Part shown: positions 36,146-45,910 of the stretch, piece after piece | How positions within the stretch are numbered: the first letter of the stretch is position 1 | Layout: every line of letters starts with the position of its first letter | NCBI RefSeq assembly: GCF_014764365.1 | Contig: NZ_CP061718.1 | Coordinates: 434,001-498,000 of the forward strand | DNA from: Roseococcus microcysteis | GTDB lineage: Bacteria > Pseudomonadota > Alphaproteobacteria > Acetobacterales > Acetobacteraceae | Length of the DNA stretch: 64,000 bases | Reading direction: 5' to 3' | Made by a program: the position numbers and the translations under genes | The notes under the pieces: model-generated | Told to the model about the DNA's origin: nothing | What the model saw: only the letters and a program-made list of their open reading frames with translations | Database searches by the model: none

Positions 36146-36939
36146 CGCACCGCGCCCACGCGGTCGGCGCGGCCCGCGGCCCATTGCATGGCACTCAGCA
36201 GCGGCACGATCAGCACGAAGAAGATGAGCGTGTAGGCCGAGGCCATCTCGGTGCGCAGCGCGGTGTAGGCGTCGGCCAAGCCCACCGGCAGGGTGCGGGT
36301 GAAGGGGGTGTGCAGCAGCAGCGTCATGTTGAATTCGCCAAGCGAGAGAGTGACCACCATCAGGCTGCCCGCCAGCATCCCGCCCGCGATGTTGGGCAGG
36401 ATCACGCCCAGGAAGCGCTGCGGCCAGGAGGCGCCGCAGGCGCGCGCCGCCTCCTCCAGCCCCTTCAGATCCATGGAGAGCAGCACGGCCAGCACGGCCC
36501 GCACCATGAAGGGCAGGCAGAAGACGACATGGCCCACCAGGATGAACAGCCAGGAGGCGCGCAGGTCTCCCACCGCGCCATAAGCCAGGATCAGCCCCAG
36601 CGCGGTGGCGATGCCTGGCACGGCCACGGGCATGACCAGCGCCTCCTCCACCAGCCGCGCCGTCAGCCCCGCGTGGCGTGCCAGCACATAGGCGGCCGGC
36701 ACGCCCACCAGCAGCGTGATGACGAGGGTGGCGAGGGCGATCTGCAGGGAGAGCAGGACGGTGCCGCCGTAATTGGCCCAGACCTCGCGCAGCCAGCGGG
36801 TGGTGAGGCCGCTGGACAGGCCCTCGAACTGGTTGGCCGTGACGCCCGCCAGCACCGAGACCAGCACCGGCAGGATGAGGAAGGCCGAGATCAACAGCGT
36901 GAAGCCGAGCCCGGTCCAGAAGCCCAAGCCGCGCCTCAT
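36142..36939 (-). CDS. ABC transporter permease (second subunit, PhnV/PotC-like)
   Basis: A 265-aa inner-membrane permease with six helices and the EAA motif GLEEAARACGASWPQRFLGVILPNIAGGMLAGSLMVV. It overlaps both neighbours by 4 nt. PVGLADAYTALRTEMASAYT is typical of the second permease of Fe3+/spermidine/2-aminoethylphosphonate importers. Confidence 0.92.
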   Translation of the reverse strand: MRRGLGFWTGLGFTLLISAFLILPVLVSVLAGVTANQFEGLSSGLTTRWLREVWANYGGTVLLSLQIALATLVITLLVGVPAAYVLARHAGLTARLVEEALVMPVAVPGIATALGLILAYGAVGDLRASWLFILVGHVVFCLPFMVRAVLAVLLSMDLKGLEEAARACGASWPQRFLGVILPNIAGGMLAGSLMVVTLSLGEFNMTLLLHTPFTRTLPVGLADAYTALRTEMASAYTLIFFVLIVPLLSAMQWAAGRADRVGAVR

Positions 36940-37727
36940 CCGGCCGCACCCCCGCTGGCACCGCGCGCCAGCGCCAGCACCGCCCAGGTGGCCAGCCCCA
37001 GCAGGAAGGACAGCGCCGCCGCCACCGCCAGGTTCGCCTGAAGCGTGAACTCCGTGTAGATCACCATTGGCAGCACATCGATGCGCGAGGCCAGCGCGAA
37101 GGCCGTGCCGAAGGCGCCGGTCGCCGTGGCGAAGCAGATGGCGCCGGCCGCCGTCAGCGCCGGCGCCAGGCCCGGCAGCAGCACGTCCCGCAGCACGCCG
37201 AAGGGCGAGGCGCCGAGCGAACGCGCCGCCTCCTCCAGCCTGGGGTCCAGCTTCTCGGCGGCCGCGATCACCGTCAGCAGCGTGCGCGGGATGGAGAAGT
37301 AGACATAGCCCAGCAGCAGCCCGGCCATGGAATAGGCGAAGACGATGCGCTCGCCGCCCAGCGCCATCGAGATCTCGGCCACCAGCCCCTGCCGCCCCGC
37401 CAGCATGATGACCAGATAGCCCACCACCACGCCGGGAAAGGCGAGCGGCAGCGTCATCAAAGCCAGCAGCGTGCCGCGCCCCGGGAAGCGGTTGCGCGCG
37501 AGGAACAGCCCCACGGCGGTGGCGATGCCCAGCGTGATGACGGTGGTCAGCGCCGCCACCAGCAGGGTCACGCCCAGGCTGCGCAGGTAGCGCGGCTCGG
37601 TCAGGATGGTGGTGTAGCCGCCCGCGCCGCCCGCGATGGCGAGCTGCGCGAGCGGGATGAGGAAGAAGGCGCCGAACACCGCCAGCGCGGGCGCGAGCAG
37701 CAGCGCCGCGCGCAGGCGGTCCGGCAT
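36936..37727 (-). CDS. ABC transporter permease (first subunit, PhnU/PotB-like)
   Basis: A 263-aa permease with six helices. The EAA loop is RLEEAARSLGASPFGVLRDVLLPGLAPALTAAGAICF, and LMTLPLAFPGVVVGYLVIML fits the PotB/PhnU group. Its start overlaps the stop of the binding-protein gene by one nucleotide, and its stop overlaps the next permease by 4 nt. Confidence 0.92.
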   Translation of the reverse strand: MPDRLRAALLLAPALAVFGAFFLIPLAQLAIAGGAGGYTTILTEPRYLRSLGVTLLVAALTTVITLGIATAVGLFLARNRFPGRGTLLALMTLPLAFPGVVVGYLVIMLAGRQGLVAEISMALGGERIVFAYSMAGLLLGYVYFSIPRTLLTVIAAAEKLDPRLEEAARSLGASPFGVLRDVLLPGLAPALTAAGAICFATATGAFGTAFALASRIDVLPMVIYTEFTLQANLAVAAALSFLLGLATWAVLALARGASGGAAG

Positions 37728-38737
37728 CAGCCCACCTCGCGCTGGTAGCGGTCGGCCAGCATCCGCACCGCGCCCGCCAAGCGCCGCACGTCGAGCGGCG
37801 TGGCGCGGGCGTAGTCCTCCGCCGGCAGGAAGCGGGCGGCGGCCTGCTCGGGCATCAGCTCCGGGAAGACCGGGCGCAGGAAGGCGCCGGCCCAGTGGCG
37901 CTGGCCCTCGTCCGACAGCAGGAAGTCCAGCATGCGCTTGCCGTTGTCGGGGTTGGGGCCGTTGGCCACCAGGCCCATGACATAGGGCAGGGTCTGCGTG
38001 CCCTCGGTGGGTATGACGAAGCGCGTGGGCGCGCCGTCGCTGTATTGCGCGCGATAGGCGTTGAAGTCGTAGTCGAGCAGGATGGGGATTTCGCCCGAGA
38101 GCACGCGCGCATAGGCCGTCTGCATGGGCACGATGGGCTGGTTGGCGCGCAGGCGGCGGAAGAAATCCATCGCCGGGTCGAAATTGTCGTAGCTGCCGCC
38201 GAGTGCCAGGTTCACCGCCACCACGCCCACCTGGCCCACCGCGGCCGAGGTCGGGTTCAGGTAGCCCACCATGCCGCGATAGGTGGGGTTCAGCAGGTCA
38301 CGCCAGCTTTGCGGCACGGGCTTGTTGCCCAGCGCGCGCGTGTTCACGAAGAGGCCGAGCGTGCCGGAATGGATGGTGAACCAGTAGCCATCCTCGTCCT
38401 TGAGGCCCTCGGGGATGCGGTCGAAACGCTCGGGCTTGTAGGGGGCCAGCACGCCGGCTTCGCGCGCCTGGGGGCCCACCTGGCCGCCCAGATAGACCAC
38501 GTCGGCCACGGGGCGCGCGCGCTCGGCCAGCAGCGCGGCCAGCGACTGGCCGGAATTCTTGTTGTCGGGCGGCACGGTCAGGCCGAGGCGCGATTGCAGC
38601 AGGCGCAGCATGCCACCCCAGTCGGCCCATTCGGGCGGGCAGTTGTAGCACACGGCGCGCGCGGCCTGGGCCAGGGCGGGCGAGGCGAGGGGCAGCCCGG
38701 CGGCGAGGCCGGACAGCAGGATCTGGCGGCGGTTCAT
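37727..38737 (-). CDS. ABC transporter substrate-binding protein (Fe3+/2-aminoethylphosphonate-like)
   Basis: A 336-aa periplasmic protein with a leader MNRRQILLSGLAAGLPLASPALAQA containing a double Arg. The body has the family-typical DVVYLGGQVGPQAREAGVLAPY, a Trp-rich IHSGTLGLFVNTRAL and NPTYRGMVGYLNPTSAAVGQ. It resembles the extracellular-solute-binding family 1 proteins of Fe3+, thiamine and phosphonate systems; the Tyr pair of iron binders is not obvious, so phosphonate or another organophosphate is as likely. The downstream permease gene overlaps it by one nucleotide. Confidence 0.88.
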   Translation of the reverse strand: MNRRQILLSGLAAGLPLASPALAQAARAVCYNCPPEWADWGGMLRLLQSRLGLTVPPDNKNSGQSLAALLAERARPVADVVYLGGQVGPQAREAGVLAPYKPERFDRIPEGLKDEDGYWFTIHSGTLGLFVNTRALGNKPVPQSWRDLLNPTYRGMVGYLNPTSAAVGQVGVVAVNLALGGSYDNFDPAMDFFRRLRANQPIVPMQTAYARVLSGEIPILLDYDFNAYRAQYSDGAPTRFVIPTEGTQTLPYVMGLVANGPNPDNGKRMLDFLLSDEGQRHWAGAFLRPVFPELMPEQAAARFLPAEDYARATPLDVRRLAGAVRMLADRYQREVG

Positions 38738-38759
38738 GGATGTGTCTCCGGAAAGGGTT

Positions 38760-39593
38760 TCAGGCCGCGGCCACGGGCCGGGCGTAGAGATGCGGCAGGC
38801 GCGAAAGGTCGTTCAGCGCCAGCCGCTCGGGCAGCAGCAGGCGGCTGTCATGCGTGCCGTCCTCGTGCAGCAGGTGTTCCACCAGGCCGATCAGCTTGCT
38901 GCCGATGCTGGGCTGGCGGTCCTCGCCCACGATGAAGGAAAGGGGCGGCGCCCAGATCTGCCGCAGCCCGTCCGGCGCGTGGTCACGCCATTGGTGGATG
39001 TGTCCTGAGGCCACGAAGCGCGGCGGCGTGGCGCCGAAGGCGGCCACCAGCGCGGTGCGCGCGGGTTGCAGCACGGGCCAGTAATCCACCACCGTGTCGT
39101 CCAGCCGGTGCTGGCAGAGTGGCTTGTGCAGGAACAGCGCCGTGGCGCGCCCCGCTGCCCCGGCCACCGCCGCATGGAGCGCCGCCTCCTGCGCCGCCTC
39201 CTCCGGCAGGCCGGAGCCCATGGTCTGGGTGTTCAACCCGATGAGGCGCCAGCCCGGCACATCCTCCACGAAATGGTCGGCGCCCAGCACCGCGCGCCAG
39301 CGCGCCATGCGCGTGGCATCGGTCGGCTGGTGGCCGCCCAGCACGGGGTAGTCACCCACATCATGATTGCCGGGCAGTGCAAGCCACGGCGCCGGCAGCC
39401 GGGCGAGCTGTTCGGCGGCGAAGCGCAGATCCGCCTCCTGGTCCGCGCCGTCGAGCGAAAGATCGCCGGTCACGATCACGAGGTCGGGCGGGCTCTCGCT
39501 CATCCACTCCAGCAGCCTTTCGTAGTTGGACTGGAAATGGGTGTGGACGGGCGAGAGATGGGTGTCGCTGATCTGAAGGATGCGCGTCGTCAT
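38760..39593 (-). CDS. calcineurin-like metallophosphoesterase (CpdA/GpdQ type)
   Basis: A 277-aa cytoplasmic phosphodiesterase. Dinuclear metal-site motifs are all present: QISDTHLS, VTGDLSLDG, LPGNHDVG, LHKPL and SGHIHQW. This matches class III cyclic-nucleotide phosphodiesterase (CpdA) and glycerophosphodiesterase (GpdQ). Its position between a Ugp-type binding protein (3 nt upstream) and a phosphonate-type importer favours hydrolysis of imported phosphodiesters over cAMP turnover; this is inference from context. Confidence 0.9.
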   Translation of the reverse strand: MTTRILQISDTHLSPVHTHFQSNYERLLEWMSESPPDLVIVTGDLSLDGADQEADLRFAAEQLARLPAPWLALPGNHDVGDYPVLGGHQPTDATRMARWRAVLGADHFVEDVPGWRLIGLNTQTMGSGLPEEAAQEAALHAAVAGAAGRATALFLHKPLCQHRLDDTVVDYWPVLQPARTALVAAFGATPPRFVASGHIHQWRDHAPDGLRQIWAPPLSFIVGEDRQPSIGSKLIGLVEHLLHEDGTHDSRLLLPERLALNDLSRLPHLYARPVAAA

Positions 39594-39596
39594 GGC

Positions 39597-40871
39597 TCAG
39601 CTCCGCCGCGGCAGAAGGCGGCGCACCTCGGCGGCCATGTCGGCCAGCGCGACCTCGGGCGTGGCCGTCAGCTCGATCACGCGCGCGGTGTTGTTGGTCA
39701 TGGCCTGGGTGATGCGCACGCCGTTCGAACCCGGGAAGGCGAACCAGGGCGCCATGCGGCCCATCTGCGTCACCGCCGCGCGGAAGAGCGGGTTCTGGCG
39801 GTAGAAATCCCCCAGCCAGCGCGGATCATCAATGGCGATCTGGTTGCAGGGGACGTAGCCGCTGTTCATCACCATCAGCGCCTGGCCCTGCGGGCTGGTG
39901 GCGAAGCGCAGGAACTTCCAGGCGGCCTCGCGCTTCGCGGGGTCGCGCGCCGTCAGCATGCCGGCCGCGCCGCCCGTGGCCAGCGTGCCATTGGCCACGC
40001 CGGGGATGATGGGCAGCGGGTAGGTGCGGAAGTCGAAGGACTGGCCGACGGACTGGATGAAGTTCCGCACCACCGCGGTGGTCCAGTAGAAGGCGCCCAG
40101 GCGGCCGGCGGAGAAGGCCTGGGAGGCGCTGTTGGAATTCAGCGCGGGCATCTGCGTTTCGCGCACGAAACGCTCATGCAGGCGCAGGGTGCGCAGCCCT
40201 TCCTCGCCCTGGAAGGCGATGTCGGTTTCGCCCGGCGTCATCATCGCGCCGCCATGGGCGAGGACGAGGGTCTGGAACATCCACTCGCTCCAGGCGAACC
40301 ACATGCCGTCCGGCCCGCCCGCGCGTTCCTTCACCGCGGCGGCGAGGCGGATATGGCCGTCCCAGTCGGTGGGCAGGTTGTCCGGATCGAAGCCCGCGCG
40401 GCGGCAGAGATCGGCATTGAGGAAGGTGATGGCCGTGGAGGCCGCATAGGCCAGCCCCGCCTGGTAGTTGTTGAAGCGGCCGAGGCTGAGCAGCCCGTCG
40501 GTGTAGCCCTGGCTCTGCGGGCTGCCCTCGCGCGTGATGAAGGGCATCAAATCCTGCGCGATACCGCGCTCGGCGAAGACGCGCAGCAGGTTCAGCCCCT
40601 GGAAGGAGAGGTCGGGCAGCTGGTTCGTGGCCGCCTGGCGCAGGATGTGCTGCGTGCCCTCCGGATAGCCGGGCGAGGTGACGTAGGTGATGCGGATGTT
40701 CGGCTCGACGCGCGCGAAGGCCTCGGTGATGGCGTCGTAGGAGGGCTTGAAGATGAAGGGCTGGGCGTAGTGGACGGTGATGTCCACCGGCGCCTGGCCC
40801 AGCGCCAGCGAGGGCAGGGCGAGCGATCCGGGCAGCGCCAGCGCGGCGCGGCGGGTGAGGCGATGGGTCAT
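39597..40871 (-). CDS. extracellular solute-binding protein (UgpB-like)
   Basis: A 424-aa periplasmic binding protein of family 1. The leader is LTRRAALALPGSLALPSLALGQA. PDLSFQGLNLLRVF, AYAASTAITFLNADL and EAAWKFLRFATSPQGQALMVMNSGYVP match glycerol-3-phosphate/sugar binders of the UgpB group. Its order after two MalFG-type permeases and a UgpC-type ATPase completes an importer for sugars or glycerophospho compounds. Ligand unproven. Confidence 0.88.
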   Translation of the reverse strand: MTHRLTRRAALALPGSLALPSLALGQAPVDITVHYAQPFIFKPSYDAITEAFARVEPNIRITYVTSPGYPEGTQHILRQAATNQLPDLSFQGLNLLRVFAERGIAQDLMPFITREGSPQSQGYTDGLLSLGRFNNYQAGLAYAASTAITFLNADLCRRAGFDPDNLPTDWDGHIRLAAAVKERAGGPDGMWFAWSEWMFQTLVLAHGGAMMTPGETDIAFQGEEGLRTLRLHERFVRETQMPALNSNSASQAFSAGRLGAFYWTTAVVRNFIQSVGQSFDFRTYPLPIIPGVANGTLATGGAAGMLTARDPAKREAAWKFLRFATSPQGQALMVMNSGYVPCNQIAIDDPRWLGDFYRQNPLFRAAVTQMGRMAPWFAFPGSNGVRITQAMTNNTARVIELTATPEVALADMAAEVRRLLPRRS

Positions 40872-40887
40872 GGCGTGATGTCTCCTG

Positions 40888-41727
40888 TCAGCCCTTGAGG
40901 CCGGTGGTCGCGATGCCTTCCACGAAGCGCCGCTGCGCGAAGAGGAAGGCGAGGACGAGGGGGGCCGTCATGATCACGGAGGCGGCCATCAGCGCGCCGA
41001 AATCATCGCCGGCCTCTTCCGAGCGGAAGGTCAGCACGCCAAGGGCCGGCGTCGCGCGCTCCGCCCCCGTCACGACGATCAGCGGCCAGAACAGGTCGTT
41101 CCAATGCGCCACGACCGAGAAGATGGCGAAGGCCGTGGCCGCCGGCAGGGCGTTGGGCAGGATGACGCGCCAGACGATGGACAGCTCGTTCATCCCATCG
41201 ATGCGCGCGGCGTGGATCAGCTCATCCGGCAACGCCTTGAAGAATTGCCGGAAGAGGAAGATGGCAAAGACGGAGATGACCGAGGGCGTGATCAGCGCCG
41301 TGTAGGTGTTCAGCAGGCCGAGCCAGGAGAAGCCCACATAGAGCGGCAGCGCCGGCACATGGTAGGGCACGAGCAGCCCCAGCATCACCAGGCCGAACAG
41401 CCAGTCGCGCCCCGGGAAGTGCAGCTTGGCCAGCGCGTAGCCGGCCGGCACGGCGAAGAGGAGCTGGAAAAACAGGATGCCCGCGCAGACCACCACCCCG
41501 TTCCAGAGATAGGTCAGCACCGGCACGTTCTCGAAGACGCGGGCGTAGTTCCGCAGCGTGCCGCCCGTCTCCGGCAGGAGGTTGAGCGAGGCGCGGAAGA
41601 TCTCGTCCAGCGGCTTCAGCGAGGCCGAGATCATCCAGATATAGGGCATCAGGAAGAGCAGCCCGAGTGCCGCCAGGAAGGCGAAGCGCAGCACGGCGGG
41701 CCAGGGGTTCGCGCGCGGCTCAGCCAT
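40888..41727 (-). CDS. carbohydrate ABC transporter permease (UgpE/MalG type)
   Basis: A 279-aa inner-membrane permease with six helices. The N-terminus AFLAALGLLFLMPYIWMISASLKPLDEIF and the EAA-type loop LIHAARIDGMNELSIVWRVILPNALPAATAFAIF are typical of the MalG/UgpE family. It overlaps the preceding permease by 8 nt. Confidence 0.93.
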   Translation of the reverse strand: MAEPRANPWPAVLRFAFLAALGLLFLMPYIWMISASLKPLDEIFRASLNLLPETGGTLRNYARVFENVPVLTYLWNGVVVCAGILFFQLLFAVPAGYALAKLHFPGRDWLFGLVMLGLLVPYHVPALPLYVGFSWLGLLNTYTALITPSVISVFAIFLFRQFFKALPDELIHAARIDGMNELSIVWRVILPNALPAATAFAIFSVVAHWNDLFWPLIVVTGAERATPALGVLTFRSEEAGDDFGALMAASVIMTAPLVLAFLFAQRRFVEGIATTGLKG

Positions 41728-42623
41728 AATGCACCCGCTTGTCCAGCACCCGGGTCTGCAGCAGCATCAGCCCCAGCACGATGACGAGGAACACCAGCGT
41801 GATCGCCGCCGAATAGCCCAGGCGGAAGAAGGTGAAGCCTTCGGTGTACATGGTGTAGAGCAGCACCTCCGACGCCCGGTTCGGCCCGCCCTGGGTCAGC
41901 ACCGCGACACTGTCGAAGACCCGCACGGAGCGGATCATGGTGATGGTGACCACGAACAGCGTGGTGGGGCCGAGCAGCGGCCAGGTGACCAGGCGGAAGC
42001 GTTCCCAGGCCGAGGTCACGCCATCCACCTCGGCCGCCTGGTGCAGCTCGCGCGGGATGGCGGTGAGGCCGGCCAGGAAGAGCACCAGGTTGAAGCCGAT
42101 GGCTTCCCAGATGCCGATGAAGGCGAGGCTGAGCAGCACCGTGTCGGAGGAGGTCAGCCAGGCCGGGCCGGCGAGGCCGATCTGCGCCAGCGCCGCGTTC
42201 AGCGGCCCGATGGTCGGGTGCAGCAGGTATTGCCAGGCGGTCGCCATCGCCACGGGCAGCGAGACCACGGGCAGGAAGAACACCGCGCGGAACAGGGCGC
42301 GGCCGCGCGTGGCGGCCTCGATCAGCAGGGCGAGGCCCAGCGCGCCCGCGATGGAAACGGGGGCCACGATGCCCACATAGACGAGGGTGTTGCGCAGCGA
42401 GATGCGGAAGCCCCGGTCGCCCAGCAATTCCTGGAAATTGCCCAGGCCGATCCAGTTCAGCGCCGGCGCGCCCAGCTCATAATCGGTGAAGGCCAGCAGC
42501 ACGGCCGCCAGCGTGGGCAGCAGCAGCAGCAACAGGTAGGACAGCACGGCCGGCAGGCAGAGCATCCAGCCCGCCCAGCCCTCGCCACGCGCCGCGACAA
42601 ACGGGCGCGCGCGTACCACCGCC

Positions 42624-42631
<8 letters not shown>
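41720..42631 (-). CDS. carbohydrate ABC transporter permease (UgpA/MalF type)
   Basis: A 303-aa inner-membrane permease. GWMLCLPAVLSYLLLLLLPTLAAVLLAFTDYEL and the EAA loop ELHQAAEVDGVTSAWERFRLVTWPLLGPTTLFVV identify the UgpA family. The start ATG 42631 overlaps the ATPase stop by 8 nt; an in-frame extension upstream runs antisense-like through the ATPase gene and is rejected. Confidence 0.92.
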
Positions 42632-43754
<1,123 letters not shown>

Positions 43755-44101
43755 GCCCGTCTTGTGCCTTCCCCGACCGCCTGGGCGCGCAGGCCCCTGT
43801 GGCGTGGCGCGTCAATGTCGTTCGGGCAGGGGGTTAGCGAAGCCGTGCTGCAAGCGGGTGTCAGACTTGTGAAGCTTCTGTGCCGATGCGGGCGGCAAGG
43901 CATCCACCTTTTGTGCCTGCCGGCCTCGGCGGTGGCTTTGGCGCCTGATTCCGCCCGTCTGGCTCAGATCCGGTTGGAGAAGGCCTGCCCCGGGAAGGAC
44001 ATCGTATCGGCAAGGTCGGATACGAGTGAGGAAAGGCGGGGAGCGCGCTGGGGAGTTGGTTCTCCAACGCACGGGGGGTTATCAATGTCTTCGAGACGGG
44101 C
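43755..44101. other. intergenic stretch without a gene
   Basis: I see no convincing gene between the Ugp-type operon start and the tRNA-like remnant. It should contain the promoter for the minus-strand operon. GTTGG-TTCT-CCAAC near 44055-44068 is a small hairpin. It is the junction between ordinary chromosome and the accessory region. Confidence 0.5.
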
Positions 44102-44134
44102 TGGCGGAGGGAGTGCACCCGGATTCGAACCGTC
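44102..44134 (-). other. tRNA 3'-end-like remnant (possible attachment site)
   Basis: On the minus strand this reads GGTTCGAATCC then CACTCCCTCCGCCA, the T-arm/acceptor/CCA end of a bacterial tRNA-Ser, with five extra bases in between. The rest of a tRNA (matching 5' acceptor, anticodon stem) cannot be folded from the upstream sequence, so it is not an intact tRNA gene. It marks the point where accessory genes begin. Confidence 0.5.
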
Positions 44135-44252
44135 GCCGACCTGTTGCCTTGGAGAGCCGCTGTCAGGTCTGCGACCAAGCACGTGACCGGCGCGCAGGCG
44201 CAATGAGTTGGGATGCTGCTGGACCTCGCGTACCCTTGAAGGCGCCCCCAAA

Positions 44253-44288
44253 ATATGCTCTTGAGGTTCTAGGCTCTTGAAGGCATAT
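44253..44288 (+). promoter_or_regulatory. candidate operator of the toxin-antitoxin operon
   Basis: Inverted ATATGC (44253-44258) and GCATAT (44283-44288) enclose two direct repeats, GCTCTTGAGG (44257-44266) and GCTCTTGAAG (44273-44282). The second includes the GAAGG ribosome-binding site of the toxin gene. This arrangement suits autoregulation by the antitoxin complex. Confidence 0.45.
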
Positions 44289-44292
44289 CTTG

Positions 44293-44664
44293 GTGGCCGC
44301 CTGGGAAGTCGAGTTCCACGATCGGTTCGAGGCCGAATTCGACGAATGGCCAGAGGCTGTTCGGGAGGAACTTCTGGCGCAGGCGGGGCTGCTGGCCGCG
44401 TTTGGTCCATCTCTCGGGCGGCCTCATGCGGATACGCTCGACGGCTCGGCCTACGCGAACATAAAGGAGCTTCGGTTTGCGGCCGCCGATGGTGTGTGGC
44501 GGGTAGCTTTCGCTTTTGATCCAAACCGGCGGGCAATCCTGCTCGTGGGGGGCGACAAGTCCGGCGGGTCGGAGAAGCGATTTTACAGGTCGCTCATCCG
44601 GCGCGCCGACGAGCGCTTTGCGGAGCACTTGGCTTCTCTGAAGCCGCCAAAGAAATCGAGGTAA
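44293..44664 (+). CDS. RelE/ParE-superfamily toxin (phage Gp49-like, HigB type)
   Basis: A 123-aa protein of the Gp49-like/HigB family of type II toxins, typically ribosome-dependent mRNA interferases. WEVEFHDRFEAEFDEWPEAVREELLAQAGLL, LDGSAYANIKELRF and VWRVAFAFDPNRRAILLVGGDKSG are the family's conserved blocks (KELR, WRV.F..D..R, LL.GGDK). GTG 44293 is preferred, with GAAGG 9 nt upstream; a TTG lies one codon earlier. Toxin-before-antitoxin order with a 4-nt gap is typical for HigBA. Confidence 0.9.
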   Translation: MAAWEVEFHDRFEAEFDEWPEAVREELLAQAGLLAAFGPSLGRPHADTLDGSAYANIKELRFAAADGVWRVAFAFDPNRRAILLVGGDKSGGSEKRFYRSLIRRADERFAEHLASLKPPKKSR

Positions 44665-44668
44665 GGCG

Positions 44669-45103
44669 ATGGGCAAGTCACTCGGAATGAAGATCGCGGA
44701 GCTCTCGCCCGACGCTCAGCGGCGCGTCAGCGAGCGAACCGCGGAACTCGTGAGCCAGGAGCTCGCAATCCGGGACCTCCGCAAGGCCATGGCGAAGACT
44801 CAGGTCCAGATCGCCCGTAAGCTTGATGTCGGGCAGGTCGCGGTGTCGCGTATCGAGAAGCGCAGCGATCTGATGATCTCTACGCTGCGCGGCTATCTGC
44901 GGGCGATGGGTGCCGACCTTGAGCTGCGCGCTGTGTTCAAGGACCGCCCGCCGGTGAAGCTCGCTGGCTTTTCGGAGCTCGGCCAATTACCCACCAAGCC
45001 CGTTGCCAAGCCGTCTAGGTCGTCGGGGCCCACGACACCAAAGCGGCAGAGCACGCGTCAGCAGAGCACGCGTCAAATGAGGCGTGTCCCCGTCGAAGCC
45101 TAG
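44669..45103 (+). CDS. XRE-family antitoxin (HigA type)
   Basis: A 144-aa DNA-binding antitoxin. The helix-turn-helix is MAKTQVQIARKLDVGQVAVSRIEKRSDLMISTLRGYLRAMGADLEL. The C-terminal about 40 residues are a basic, Ser/Thr/Gln-rich tail with a short tandem repeat QSTRQ-QSTRQ (nt about 45048-45076) not usual in the family. It is the second gene of the toxin-antitoxin operon. Confidence 0.9.
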   Translation: MGKSLGMKIAELSPDAQRRVSERTAELVSQELAIRDLRKAMAKTQVQIARKLDVGQVAVSRIEKRSDLMISTLRGYLRAMGADLELRAVFKDRPPVKLAGFSELGQLPTKPVAKPSRSSGPTTPKRQSTRQQSTRQMRRVPVEA

Positions 45104-45228
45104 CCAAGACTGGCTCTTCTGATGAGCGGCGCGCAGGCTGCCGGGAGGGGTTCCAGAACCCTTTCGACGCGGCGGATGCGTAGGCACAGTTGATCGCCGC
45201 CGGACTCGGCGGCGCTGGCTGCGGGGCT

Positions 45229-45870
45229 CTATTCGAACTGACCGCGAGGGTCGCTCCGGGCATGGGGCAAGAGATCGTAACTTTGGAGATTGGCCATGTC
45301 CAAGAAGTACTGAGATTTCCGCCTGGGCTCTTCACGCAGCCACATCGCCAGTTCCGACTGCGTGAGCTTGAGCCATTCCGGAAAATCAGCAGGGCTCGTG
45401 AATTTTCCCTCTATGAATCCAGACAGCGACTGAATGTAGATGGCGCGACCGACGCCAGGAAAGACATAGATGTTCTTCTCAGGGCCGACCTGAAGGCGCT
45501 TTTCGATGAGTTTATACCCGATCGTTAGGATGGTCTGGTCTTCTGGGAATTTGTCGTCAGGAAGAAACCAGTTTAGGATTTCCCTTCTTCGGTCGTTATC
45601 GTCGCTGCCATGATAGGCGCCCAGACCCATATTGCAGATAGTGCAGCATGGAACCAATCTGCATGATCCGAAATGATCGCGGATCTGCCTTTTCGTGACG
45701 AGTTCACCGCCTGCGAATCTGTGCAGAACATAGACCGGTGGTTGATGATCATACTTGCCGTCGTTCGGCATCCCGCAATAAATGCACCTGTCCCCTTCGA
45801 CTTTGTCGTAGACGCGCGTAAAGCGTTCTTCAGCGTCCTTCCTGCGGTATCGATGTTTCGCGCGGAGCAT
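45229..45870 (-). CDS. HNH-type zinc endonuclease-like protein
   Basis: A 213-aa protein with CIYCG (Cys29, Cys32), DHQPP (Asp41-His42) and CCTICNMGLG (Cys76, Cys79, Asn80), the zinc-binding treble clef and histidine of an HNH nuclease. The rest (about 110-213) has no recognised motif. Base use is less GC-rich than the flanking chromosome, a sign of transfer. ATG 45870 is preferred over a TTG two codons earlier. It stands alone on the minus strand between the toxin-antitoxin pair and the macro-domain locus; a defence role is possible but not shown. Confidence 0.65.
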   Translation of the reverse strand: MLRAKHRYRRKDAEERFTRVYDKVEGDRCIYCGMPNDGKYDHQPPVYVLHRFAGGELVTKRQIRDHFGSCRLVPCCTICNMGLGAYHGSDDNDRRREILNWFLPDDKFPEDQTILTIGYKLIEKRLQVGPEKNIYVFPGVGRAIYIQSLSGFIEGKFTSPADFPEWLKLTQSELAMWLREEPRRKSQYFLDMANLQSYDLLPHARSDPRGQFE

Positions 45871-45910
45871 ATTCAAGTACGCGACAGGCTTCGACGAACA
45901 TGAAACGCTG

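Noticed and set aside
35177-36961. A 594-codon ATPase fused to upstream sequence
   Set aside because: The part before ATG 36145 lies over the permease gene in another frame and has shadow composition.
44102-44220. A complete tRNA gene on the minus strand
   Set aside because: Only the T-loop and CCA end are recognisable; the T-stem pairs poorly, there are five extra bases before the acceptor end and no matching 5' acceptor strand.
45191-45208. GCCGCCG-GACT-CGGCGGC hairpin downstream of the HNH gene as a terminator
   Set aside because: Stable stem but no T-run on either strand; not enough to call.
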